Origin: Truepera sp.
GTDB lineage: Bacteria; Deinococcota; Deinococci; Deinococcales; Trueperaceae
Length of the DNA stretch: 5,370 nucleotides
Direction: 5' to 3'
NCBI GenBank assembly: GCA_018333775.1
Contig: JAGXSO010000118.1
Coordinates: 1 to 5,370, forward strand
Part shown: positions 1 to 5,370 of the stretch, one piece after another
How positions within the stretch are numbered: the stretch's first letter is position 1
Layout: each line of letters begins with the position of its first letter
Notes under the pieces: model-generated
The model's database searches: none
Told to the model about the DNA's origin: nothing
What the model saw: the letters and a program-made list of their open reading frames with translations, nothing else
Position numbers and translations under genes: made by a program

Positions 1-629
1 CCTTCGTTGGCCAGCCCGATATCGGCGGGGTTAAGATCGCCCGCCGCATCGCGGCCGAAGACGTAGCCGCCAGCGGTGCGGAGCCAGTTATAGGCAAAGT
101 AGAAGTTGGCGATGTCGTACATAAAGCCGAAGGTGTCGGCGGTGGTCAGTTCGCGCGCTCTAGCAATCAGCTCTTGGTAGCTTGCCGGCACCTCGGAGAT
201 CAGGTTGGTGTTAATAATCAGCGCTGGGCCCTCAACATACATCGGCAGGCCGAACAGCCTGTCACCAATGCTGTAGGCCAGTCGGGCCTGCTCTGAGAGA
301 TCCGCGAGATAGGCGCGGGTAGCGAAGCCGGTCATGTCGGCCAGGATGCCGCCGGCCGCCATCTCGCCGATCTGGTCGTGGGGGATGCCGGCAAACAGGT
401 CAGCCGCCACACCTTGCGGAGCGCTCAGCAGCGCCTGCTCACGCACGTCACCGATACCCATTACGACAATCTCCACCGGTACACCAAAGGCCGCCGTAAA
501 GCTGGCGGCCTGGCCCTGGAGCCACGCTAGCGTCTGATCCCCCCAGGTGGTCCAGACGCTGATTCCTTGCCCTAAGGCCGAGCCGGAGAGAACTAGTACC
601 ATCACGAGGGAGAAAAGGAACTTTTTCAA
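1..629 (-). CDS. malE: Maltose/maltodextrin-type ABC transporter substrate-binding protein, 3' end cut by the window
   Basis: Seen: an open frame of 209 codons running off the left edge, so only the N-terminal half is present (the family is usually about 390-430 aa). It starts at TTG, preceded by AAAGGAG with a 7-nt gap, an excellent ribosome site that decides the start. Residues 1-20 form a Sec signal peptide (MKK, a hydrophobic core, then ALG before Gln21); there is no lipobox cysteine, so it is a secreted rather than a lipidated protein. Mature sequence begins with an ISVWTTWGD strand, followed by ADLFAGIPHDQIGEMA (76-91) and GLPMYVEGPALIINTNL (127-143), laid out like the lobe and hinge regions of MalE. 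Known for the family: it captures malto-oligosaccharides outside the membrane and delivers them to MalFG permeases. The exact sugar is inferred; another oligosaccharide is possible. It has its own promoter (722-750). No permease gene is visible in the window. Confidence 0.85.
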   Translation of the reverse strand, partial: MKKFLFSLVMVLVLSGSALGQGISVWTTWGDQTLAWLQGQAASFTAAFGVPVEIVVMGIGDVREQALLSAPQGVAADLFAGIPHDQIGEMAAGGILADMTGFATRAYLADLSEQARLAYSIGDRLFGLPMYVEGPALIINTNLISEVPASYQELIARARELTTADTFGFMYDIANFYFAYNWLRTAGGYVFGRDAAGDLNPADIGLANE

Positions 630-636
630 AGCAGAA

Positions 637-643
637 CTCCTTT
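637..643 (-). promoter_or_regulatory. Ribosome binding site that fixes the TTG start of the sugar-binding protein
   Basis: On the minus strand AAAGGAG stands 7 nt before the TTG at 629-627. The only nearby ATG in the same frame lies inside the signal peptide (codon 10) and would remove its positively charged N-terminus, so TTG is the better start. Confidence 0.8.
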
Positions 644-695
644 CGCCACAAGCCATTCGCCCCCTTGGCCACGTTATAACCCTAATGACCCTAGC

Positions 696-710
696 TGCGA
701 ATCGCTTGCA
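696..710 (-). promoter_or_regulatory. Possible LacI-family (MalR/cre-like) operator
   Basis: The minus-strand sequence TGCAAGCGATTCGCA is an imperfect inverted repeat with TGC/GCA ends. It matches 7 of the 9 fixed positions of the cre pattern TGNAANCGNTNNCA. It sits just downstream of the predicted -10 box, close to the expected transcription start, where a repressor would block the promoter. Maltose-binding protein genes are often controlled by LacI-family repressors. The match is partial and no regulator gene is in the window, so this remains a suggestion. Confidence 0.3.
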
Positions 711-721
711 TCAGCGCGTTT

Positions 722-750
722 AGTATACTTGCCTCCCAAAGAGCTGTCTA
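722..750 (-). promoter_or_regulatory. Sigma-70-type promoter of the sugar-binding protein gene
   Basis: On the minus strand a -35 box TAGACA (745-750, 5 of 6 to consensus) and a -10 box TATACT (722-727, 5 of 6) are separated by exactly 17 nt. Transcription would start near 715, giving a leader of about 85 nt before the TTG start. The -35 box lies only about 30 nt past the dprA stop codon. No clear terminator stands between, so read-through from the dprA cluster may add to this promoter. Confidence 0.65.
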
Positions 751-782
751 GGGCCGATGTCTCATTTTGCAGGCCGGCGCCA

Positions 783-1910
783 TCAGCGCGGCAGCAGGCA
801 GATATAGCGCCCGCCCGGCACGCTGCGGACTACCCCTTGCAGCTCGAGCATCATCAGGCGCGGCAACAGCTCGGCAGCGGAGAGGTTAGCTTGGACCATC
901 AGGTCATCTAACAGCGGCGAGTCGAGGCGCCGAATCAGAGCGACGAGCGCCTGCTCCGCTTCGCTAAGCTCAACCGCTGGACCGGCCTCGCCGTCACCGG
1001 CGGCCGCCCAACCGAACTCGGCCAGGATATCGGAAGCTCCCAAGATCAGACCGGCGCCGCTTTTAAGCAGGGTCAGCGTCCCTTCAGACCCGGCGTCACC
1101 GATCCGCCCCGGCGCCGCAAAGACGGTGCGCCCCTCCTCCATGGCGTAGTCGGTGGTGATCATGGCGCCGGACTTTTTGCCCCCCTCGACCATCAGCACG
1201 CCGCGCGACAGCCCGGCGATGATGCGGTTGCGGCCAGGGAAGTTCTCAGCGCGCGGGCTCTCGCCGATGGGATACTCGCTCACCACGGCGCCGCGGCCAG
1301 CCAGGATGCGCCTGGCCAACTGCTGGTTCTGGCGAGGGTACAGGACATCCACCCCGGAGCCGAGCACGGCCACGGTAGCGCCATCTGAGGCGGCCAGCGC
1401 TCCCTCGTGCGCGGCGGTGTCAATACCTATCGCTAGCCCTGACACGATCACCACCCCGGCGGCAGCCAGCTCACGGCTTACGGTACGGGTCAGCTCGAGC
1501 CCGTAAGGGGTGGCGTTGCGCGTGCCGACAACCCCCAGGGCGCGCACCCGTTCAAGCGGCCCCATCAGCGCGTGCGGGAGTTCGCCGCGGACGTATAAGA
1601 CCGGCGGCGGGTCGTAGATCTGGCGCAGGCTTTCGGGATAGTCGGGGTGGCTTAAGGGGAGGATCTTGACCCCCAGCAGCTCAGCCTTGCGCAGCTCGGC
1701 CTCTGGCGCTGTAGAGTTGCGCGCCTGGTCGATAGCCTCAGCCAGCTTGGGCCCGATCCCCTCGACCTGGCGCAGGTCGGCTAGGCTGGCCTGATAGACT
1801 CGCTCGGCATCGCCGAAGTGTTCGGTTAAGAGTTTGATGCGCCGCGGTCCCAGGCCGGGGGTAAGCGCCAGCGTCAGGTAGGCGCGCGTGAGAGTAGCGA
1901 GGCCGCCCAT
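783..1910 (-). CDS. dprA: DNA-processing protein DprA (Smf)
   Basis: DprA binds incoming single-stranded DNA in the cytoplasm during natural transformation, protects it and loads RecA. Seen, over 375 aa: two helix-hairpin-helix motifs near the N-terminus (PGLGPRRI at 18-25, VEGIGPKL at 49-56); the Rossmann-like DprA core at about 75-295 with GVVGTRNATPYG (126-137), SGLAIGIDTAAH (157-168), FPGRNRIIAGLS (224-235) and KSGAMIT (246-252); a linker rich in Gly and Ala; and a winged-helix C-terminus (about 315-373). Length and order fit a full-length family member. One oddity: Ile161 stands where most relatives have Arg or Lys in the SGLA(R/K)GID motif. The ATG at 1910 is the only plausible start, since an in-frame TGA lies upstream and the next in-frame ATG is codon 116. 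Its AGAGG is only 2 nt away, so translation may depend on coupling with the helicase gene ending 25 nt upstream. Confidence 0.95.
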   Translation of the reverse strand: MGGLATLTRAYLTLALTPGLGPRRIKLLTEHFGDAERVYQASLADLRQVEGIGPKLAEAIDQARNSTAPEAELRKAELLGVKILPLSHPDYPESLRQIYDPPPVLYVRGELPHALMGPLERVRALGVVGTRNATPYGLELTRTVSRELAAAGVVIVSGLAIGIDTAAHEGALAASDGATVAVLGSGVDVLYPRQNQQLARRILAGRGAVVSEYPIGESPRAENFPGRNRIIAGLSRGVLMVEGGKKSGAMITTDYAMEEGRTVFAAPGRIGDAGSEGTLTLLKSGAGLILGASDILAEFGWAAAGDGEAGPAVELSEAEQALVALIRRLDSPLLDDLMVQANLSAAELLPRLMMLELQGVVRSVPGGRYICLLPR

Positions 1911-1935
1911 GTCCTCTAATGTAACAGATCACCCC

Positions 1936-3486
1936 TCACGCCTCAGTGGTAATGGCCTCTAAGAACCAGCCGGGCAGGCGCCGCTGCTGGCGCTTGACAA
2001 AGGCCGGGAAATCGGCATCTAGCACGTAGGTAATGGCAAAATCGTCGCGGCTCCGCACGCTCCGGCCGTAGGCTTGCACCACGGTCAGGCAGGTGCGCCA
2101 GTCGTACCAGGCCGGATCTAAGTCCTTGCGCCGCGCCACCTGTGGGTCGCCCAGATACGGATAGGGGATCTTACAGATCACCTGCCAGCGTGACAGCTCG
2201 TCATAAAGGTCGATCCCCTCGGTCATGCTGGGAGTCAGCAGCACCGTGGGGTAAGGGCTCCTGACATGCTTATCGAGCGCTTCATCGCGCCCGCTGCTGT
2301 CCCAGTGCAGCACTACCCGGTCGCGCTGCGCCTTGGGGAGTGTCTTATAAAGATAGCCGGCAATCTTATAGCTGTGGGCATGGATCAACCCCTTGTCGTC
2401 GGGGTGCTCCTCGAACAGCGCCGAGACCTGCTGGGCCAGTTTAGGGAGGTCTTGCTCCAAGTAGTGGCGGGTCAGGCGGGCGGCGGGCCTAACCATAATC
2501 GGGCGATTCCCGGGCGGGAAGTCCGACTCTACCTTAATGACAGCGGCCTGATCGGCAGTAATCCCCAGACTGCGCAGATAGGTCGGCGGGTCGAGAATGG
2601 TAGCTGAGAGCATTAGGATGCGCTCAGCAAAACCAAACAGCAGCGGCTCGGCGAACGAGGCTACCCGCACCGGCTTAAAGGTGAGGCTCTGCCCTTCTTG
2701 GCCGCTGCGCCGCTCTATGACCCACTCGACATTCTCCTCCTCGCGGCTGTGTCGCAGCAGGCTTAGGCGCGAGAGCTGGTTATCGAGCCACTGCTTGCTC
2801 TGTAACTGGGCGGCGGCGGCCTCCCCAAAGAGCGTCCCCTGTTTGAACTGCTGCTCGAGCACCCGGCTGCGCTCTTTAAGAGCGGGCATGATCTCCTCGG
2901 CAAAGTCAAAATACTCGGCCTCCTCCAGAACATTCGGCACGCGCTCGCTCAGGCCGACTCTAGCCAGCATGGTATCTGAAACCGTGACCTCGACAAAGCT
3001 CATCAGCGCCGCCTCGGCGTTGTGCGCCTCGTCGAGCACCAGCAGCTCGCGCGGCCCAAAGCCGCCCGAATAGTTCAGCTCGGCTAAGTAGTAGGCGTAG
3101 TTCATGATGGCGCGCCGCGCCGACATCGCCACCTCCTTGGCCACGAAATAGGGGCACTCGTCGCACTGCACAAAGCGCCGCCCGGCGATGCAGGGGGCCG
3201 CCGCCGCATGGGTCGGCGCCACCAGGCAGGGGTAGTTGCCGCGCCCCTTCATCAGCGCCAGGTCGGGGAAGTCGCGAGCGTACTGCGCTTGCAAGAGCTT
3301 CTGAGCGGTCAGCAGATAGGCCGAAGCCGCCTCGCGCGCCAGCGTCACGGCAATCGCCGACTTGCCCGAGCCGGTCGGCGCCTCGATGACCACAAAGCGC
3401 TTGCCGTCCCTAAACGCCTGCCGCACCGCCTCAATAGCCTCGCGCTGCCCTTTGCGGTAGTGCGTGAACGGGAAGGCCTTGCTCAC
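1936..3486 (-). CDS. XPD/DinG-like ATP-dependent DNA helicase with iron-sulfur cluster motif
   Basis: A superfamily 2 helicase of the Rad3/XPD/DinG group, expected to unwind DNA 5'-to-3' using ATP. Seen, over 516 aa: Q-motif region YRKGQREAI (10-18); Walker A APTGSGKS (36-43); four cysteines at 87, 99, 108 and 111 spaced C-x11-C-x8-C-x2-C after KGRGNYP, matching the 4Fe-4S domain of the family; DEAH box (152-155); SAT motif III (294-296); motif V TPSMTEGIDL (418-427); motif VI QAYGRSVRS (471-479). All catalytic motifs are intact. The protein is much shorter than E. coli DinG (716 aa) and has no N- or C-terminal extra domain such as an exonuclease. The GTG start is firm: an in-frame TGA lies two codons upstream, GGAG stands 8 nt before it, and the first in-frame ATG (codon 79) falls after Walker A. 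The stop is 25 nt before dprA. A role in repair, R-loop removal or transformation is inference. I leave the symbol empty because DinG orthology is unsure. Confidence 0.9.
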   Translation of the reverse strand: MSKAFPFTHYRKGQREAIEAVRQAFRDGKRFVVIEAPTGSGKSAIAVTLAREAASAYLLTAQKLLQAQYARDFPDLALMKGRGNYPCLVAPTHAAAAPCIAGRRFVQCDECPYFVAKEVAMSARRAIMNYAYYLAELNYSGGFGPRELLVLDEAHNAEAALMSFVEVTVSDTMLARVGLSERVPNVLEEAEYFDFAEEIMPALKERSRVLEQQFKQGTLFGEAAAAQLQSKQWLDNQLSRLSLLRHSREEENVEWVIERRSGQEGQSLTFKPVRVASFAEPLLFGFAERILMLSATILDPPTYLRSLGITADQAAVIKVESDFPPGNRPIMVRPAARLTRHYLEQDLPKLAQQVSALFEEHPDDKGLIHAHSYKIAGYLYKTLPKAQRDRVVLHWDSSGRDEALDKHVRSPYPTVLLTPSMTEGIDLYDELSRWQVICKIPYPYLGDPQVARRKDLDPAWYDWRTCLTVVQAYGRSVRSRDDFAITYVLDADFPAFVKRQQRRLPGWFLEAITTEA

Positions 3487-3494
3487 CTCTCACT

Positions 3495-3498
3495 CTCC
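3495..3498 (-). promoter_or_regulatory. Ribosome binding site that decides the GTG start of the helicase
   Basis: GGAG lies 8 nt upstream of the GTG at 3486-3484 on the minus strand. The same spacing is seen at the 81-aa gene of this cluster. Together with the in-frame stop just upstream, this sets the helicase start. Confidence 0.7.
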
Positions 3499-3531
3499 AA
3501 TTCAGGTTTACTCGGCTCCGCGGCCCTCTGT

Positions 3532-4749
3532 TTAACCCATCAACCGACTCATCACGCTAAAGCCGCCCAGATAGGTCCCTAACGCCGAGCCGATGGTTGT
3601 TAGAATGAAGACCAGCAACGTTCGGGCCACCCGGTTGCGCCACCAGCCGCGCAGTTTGGTGACATCCCGGCGCAGCGTGGCAAAGTCGCCCAGGAGCGGC
3701 CGCCGCAGCGCTACTTCGATCCCCGCCGCCACGAAGCCGGCCCCCACTAGCGGGTTAAGCGAGGTCAGCGGCGCAGCGAAGAATACCCCCACGATCGTCA
3801 ACGGATGAGCCAGGGCAATAGTAGCGCCGATAGCCGCCAGGCCACCGTTGATGATGACCCAGTCAAGGATTAGTCTAAGACCAAGCTCAGGGCTGCGGCT
3901 AAAGCCGATGGCAAAGCCGCTTAGGATCAGCGCTGTAATCAGCCAGGGGATCACCTTGCCCCAGTTACGCCCCTTAGGGATAGCTTCTAGCTCGAGCCGC
4001 TCTTCGCGGGGCGGGCGCGTCTCGGGGGTCTCCAGCGCCTCTACCAAGCCCTTTAAGTGCCCCGCCCCGACCACTACCAGCACGTTCTGATAGGGCTTGC
4101 GGGCCAGCTCCTCACGCAGCCGACAGGCCATGTAGCGGTCGCGCTCGGCAATGAGCGGCCTATAGAGCGCCGCAGACTTCTCAGCAAACTCGCTGAAGGT
4201 GGCCTCTAGGATATCCCCTTGCTTGAGCTTCTCGATCTCGGCCTCGCTCACCTTCTCGCCCACCAAGACGCTGGCGATGATGCCGCTAAATAGCGTTAGA
4301 CGCTGCCACCACGGCACGCTGCGATAGACGCGGCGCAGGGTTATGCCGATATCACGGTCGATCAATAAGAGCGGGAGGTGACGCTCAGCCGCGGCGCTGA
4401 TGGCTAGGCGCATCTCCTGGCCGGGCTCGACCCCCAATTGATCAGCCAGGCGCTGCTGAAAGGCGCCAAGGGCCAGGTTAGCGGCCAGCATAGCCGCTTT
4501 GCCTTCCCGCAAGGCCTTAAGGAGATCGATCTGAGCCCAACTGTGGGGCCTAGTCAGGGCGGCGTGGCGGTTGGGATCGAGCTCGATGGCTACAGCGTCG
4601 AACTCACCGCCGGCGATCAGCCGCTCTACCTCCTCAGCACTGGCCTTAGAGACGTGGGCAGTGCCGAGGATGGTCAGGCGTGTCTCAGCAAGCTGCACTG
4701 CGCGCATAGGCTGCGCGGCTGGGGCGGGGAGCGGAGCGACATCGGTCAT
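3532..4749 (-). CDS. TraB/Tiki-family (PrgY-like) membrane protein
   Basis: Seen, over 405 aa: a Pro/Ala-rich N-terminus (1-15); a soluble domain (about 20-260) with LGTAHVSKAS (28-37), VAIELDPNR (53-61), LLLIDRDIG (127-135), ERDRYM (202-207) and VVGAGHLKG (226-234); then a hydrophobic C-terminal part with about four membrane segments (roughly 266-284, 291-315, 316-348, 375-399). The two GX2H motifs (GTAH with His32, GAGH with His231) and Glu56 match the metal-binding residues described for the TraB/Tiki/EreA superfamily, in which Tiki proteins are metalloproteases. Enterococcal TraB/PrgY limits peptide pheromone activity; close bacterial and archaeal relatives with this C-terminal membrane region have no settled function. 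A membrane metallo-hydrolase is therefore an inference. The ATG at 4749 has only a weak GGTAG-like ribosome site lying in a small palindrome. Met15 is an alternative start and would remove only the Pro/Ala tail. The gene ends 45 nt before the helicase, consistent with co-transcription. Confidence 0.85.
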   Translation of the reverse strand: MTDVAPLPAPAAQPMRAVQLAETRLTILGTAHVSKASAEEVERLIAGGEFDAVAIELDPNRHAALTRPHSWAQIDLLKALREGKAAMLAANLALGAFQQRLADQLGVEPGQEMRLAISAAAERHLPLLLIDRDIGITLRRVYRSVPWWQRLTLFSGIIASVLVGEKVSEAEIEKLKQGDILEATFSEFAEKSAALYRPLIAERDRYMACRLREELARKPYQNVLVVVGAGHLKGLVEALETPETRPPREERLELEAIPKGRNWGKVIPWLITALILSGFAIGFSRSPELGLRLILDWVIINGGLAAIGATIALAHPLTIVGVFFAAPLTSLNPLVGAGFVAAGIEVALRRPLLGDFATLRRDVTKLRGWWRNRVARTLLVFILTTIGSALGTYLGGFSVMSRLMG

Positions 4750-4750
4750 T

Positions 4751-4763
4751 GGTAGAGTCTACC
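4751..4763. repeat. 13-bp palindrome directly before the TraB-family start codon
   Basis: GGTAGAGTCTACC is perfectly symmetrical around its central base and ends 2 bp from the ATG. In the transcript it could form a 5-bp stem with a 3-nt loop, covering the only ribosome-site-like bases (GGTAG). It could equally be a protein-binding site in DNA or chance. Confidence 0.45.
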
Positions 4764-4791
4764 CGTATTGGCCCAACTTGAGGTCTGCCCC

Positions 4792-5037
4792 TTACACCAA
4801 ACTAGCCCCTAGCCAGACCAAGACTAACCCGGCAATGAACATCGTTACCCAGGCCGGCCCGCTGAACAGCACCTTGAGCAGCTCGGTCAGCATCTTGCCG
4901 AACTCGGTCAGCTCGGCCAAACTCGCTGTGGCAGACACAACTGTCCTGGCCTTAAAGAGATCTCTGGCCGCACCCACCAGCGACAGCACGATAAAGGCGA
5001 TTCCAAGCAGGATCAGCAACCAACCGAGCCAGGCCAT
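4792..5037 (-). CDS. Small two-helix membrane protein of unknown function
   Basis: I do not recognise this family. Seen: 81 aa with a first membrane helix at about residues 3-24 (Trp/Leu/Ile-rich), a polar and amphipathic middle (25-57, with RDLFKAR and an ALTE-type helix likely lying along the membrane), and a second helix at about 61-80 ending the protein. Both ends would lie on the same side; by the positive-inside rule the RDLFKAR segment suggests the loop is cytoplasmic, with both ends outside. There are no cysteines or catalytic motifs. Start choice: ATG at 5037 has GGAG 8 nt upstream, whereas the GTG two codons earlier (5043) is only 2 nt from it, so ATG is preferred. It is the first gene of the minus-strand cluster, ending 42 nt before the TraB-family gene. 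A helper of that membrane protein is one guess; a stand-alone membrane protein is as likely. Confidence 0.7.
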   Translation of the reverse strand: MAWLGWLLILLGIAFIVLSLVGAARDLFKARTVVSATASLAELTEFGKMLTELLKVLFSGPAWVTMFIAGLVLVWLGASLV

Positions 5038-5045
5038 AGCCACCT

Positions 5046-5049
5046 CTCC
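5046..5049 (-). promoter_or_regulatory. Ribosome binding site of the small membrane protein
   Basis: GGAG on the minus strand lies 8 nt from the ATG at 5037 and only 2 nt from the alternative GTG at 5043. The spacing supports the ATG start. Confidence 0.6.
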
Positions 5050-5057
5050 GGAAAATC

Positions 5058-5094
5058 AGTAGTCCAGCATTCGAGTAGTCAAGTATTCGAGTAG
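5058..5094. repeat. 16-bp tandem repeat, about 2.3 copies
   Basis: Plus-strand units AGTAGTCCAGCATTCG (5058-5073) and AGTAGTCAAGTATTCG (5074-5089) differ at 2 of 16 positions and are followed by a third partial AGTAG (5090-5094). The array lies about 20 bp upstream of the start of the 81-aa membrane protein and abuts the hairpin element at 5091-5117. Confidence 0.75.
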
Positions 5095-5117
5095 GGGCGA
5101 CCCCCAGTGATCGCCCT
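5091..5117. repeat. GTAGGGGCGA-type imperfect inverted repeat (hairpin)
   Basis: GGGCGA (5095-5100) and TCGCCC (5111-5116) form a 6-bp stem with a 10-nt loop. The left side extends to GTAGGGGCGA, a sequence that resembles the arms of short dispersed palindromic repeats known from several bacterial genomes. A few Ts follow on the plus strand, but no plus-strand gene precedes it, so a terminator role is unlikely. Calling it a dispersed repeat is an inference that a genome-wide search would settle. Confidence 0.4.
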
Positions 5118-5255
5118 GTTTTCATCGGTAGCGGCGCAGCTTGTTGCATGGGCAGCTCCTATTAACCGCTAACGATGCTGCCATTGTATTAGATACCATC
5201 GTCCAGCGTAGGGCATCCGTACAGTGAATCGCTGCCCTTACCCCCCAAAGCAACA

Positions 5256-5273
5256 GCCGACCCTAGGGTCGGC
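5256..5273 (-). terminator. Likely terminator hairpin after tRNA-Leu
   Basis: GCCGACCCTAGGGTCGGC is a perfect 18-bp palindrome beginning 4 nt beyond the tRNA 3' end. The RNA would form a 7-bp GC-rich stem with a CUAG loop. On the minus strand it is followed by TGTTGCTTT, an interrupted U-tract, so termination may be imperfect and some read-through into the cluster is possible. Confidence 0.65.
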
Positions 5274-5277
5274 CTAA

Positions 5278-5365
5278 TGGTGCCGAGGATGGGACTCGAA
5301 CCCACACATCCTTAACGGATACCAGCCCCTCAAGCTGGCGCGTCTGCCAGTTCCGCCACCTCGGC
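5278..5365 (-). tRNA. tRNA-Leu, anticodon GAG
   Basis: An 88-nt class II tRNA including an encoded CCA. The acceptor arms GCCGAGG (5359-5365) and CCTCGGC (5282-5288) pair over 7 bp, with discriminator A and CCA at 5278-5280. The anticodon arm is CCAGC, loop TTGAGGG, GCTGG, placing GAG at positions 34-36 to read CUC and CUU codons. A long variable arm with ATCC/GGAT stem and the T-arm GTGGG-TTCGAGT-CCCAT confirm the leucine type. Its promoter lies beyond the right edge of the window. Confidence 0.97.
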
Positions 5366-5370
5366 GCGGG

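Larger units (their letters stand above)
5038..5255 (-). other. Gene-free leader region of the four-gene cluster
   Basis: About 220 bp between the tRNA terminator and the first cluster gene. It should contain the cluster promoter, but no strong one is visible. The best -10 candidate is TACAAT (5183-5188, minus strand, 5 of 6) without a good -35 partner. A second candidate -35, TTGACT, lies in the tandem repeat and has no good -10. An orphan ATG at 5149 has a strong AGGAG site (5156-5160) 6 nt before it. The middle holds a hairpin and a tandem repeat, listed separately. Confidence 0.5.

Noticed and set aside
448..672. A 74-codon minus-strand frame starting with ATG over the start of the sugar-binding protein
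   Set aside because: It is in a different frame from the binding protein, whose signal peptide, family motifs and TTG start with a strong ribosome site are unmistakable.
751..782. Terminator after dprA
   Set aside because: Only short GC-rich symmetries (GGCGCC, GGCC pairs) are present, without a proper stem and U-tract, so I do not call one.
1153..1506. A 117-codon plus-strand open frame inside dprA
   Set aside because: It is antisense to a clear full-length gene, has a low-complexity Ser/Ala/Pro/Thr composition typical of GC-rich shadow frames, and lacks a ribosome site worth noting.
2597..3073. A 158-codon plus-strand open frame inside the helicase gene
   Set aside because: Ser/Arg-rich composition is what the reverse of this coding sequence would give; the helicase on the other strand has every family motif.
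4571..5062. A 163-codon plus-strand open frame across the TraB-family start and the small membrane protein
   Set aside because: It is antisense to two genes, Ser/Ala-rich, has no recognisable motif, and has no promoter or ribosome site that I can support.
5091..5122. Plus-strand Rho-independent terminator (hairpin followed by TGTTTTC)
   Set aside because: No plus-strand gene leads into it and the T-run is short; a dispersed palindrome is a better reading.
1..5370. CRISPR array, insertion sequence or phage genes
   Set aside because: I see no regularly spaced repeats, transposase motifs, or terminal inverted repeats with target duplications; base composition looks even across the genes.
1..5370. 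Unusual frequency of CTAG
   Set aside because: About 17 sites by eye, close to what about 60% GC predicts; it is not depleted as in many bacteria, but not enriched either.

Overview
The window reads as an ordinary chromosomal segment of a moderately GC-rich bacterium (roughly 60% GC by eye). Every gene I can support lies on the minus strand, so the biological order runs from high to low coordinates. The maltodextrin-type binding protein, the helix-hairpin-helix DprA and the short iron-sulfur XPD/DinG-like helicase together resemble genes of the Deinococcota (Truepera/Deinococcus side). That placement is an inference from remembered protein similarity, not a search result.

Layout from right to left: a tRNA-Leu(GAG) gene with an encoded CCA end (5278-5365) is followed by a perfect 18-bp palindrome that is probably its terminator (5256-5273). 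A gene-free leader (5038-5255) holds a hairpin-forming GTAGGGGCGA-type element and 2.3 copies of a 16-bp tandem repeat. Then comes a compact four-gene cluster: an 81-aa two-helix membrane protein (4792-5037), a TraB/Tiki-family membrane protein (3532-4749), a 516-aa Fe-S superfamily 2 DNA helicase (1936-3486) and the DNA-processing protein DprA (783-1910). The gaps are 42, 45 and 25 nt with no terminator visible between them, so one transcript is likely. Next is a short intergenic region with a near-consensus sigma-70 promoter (722-750) and an operator-like site, then a truncated maltose/maltodextrin-type ABC substrate-binding protein gene starting at TTG (1-629), whose 3' end lies outside the window.

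DprA loads RecA on incoming single-stranded DNA during natural transformation, and XPD/DinG helicases unwind DNA 5'-to-3', so the two could act in the same DNA-uptake or repair process. The two membrane proteins upstream have no obvious link to that job and may be co-transcribed for other reasons. The binding-protein gene has its own promoter and belongs to sugar uptake.

I do not see a convincing new system. The points most worth a second look are the DprA-helicase-TraB linkage, the repeat-bearing leader of the cluster, and the small palindrome at the traB-family start codon.
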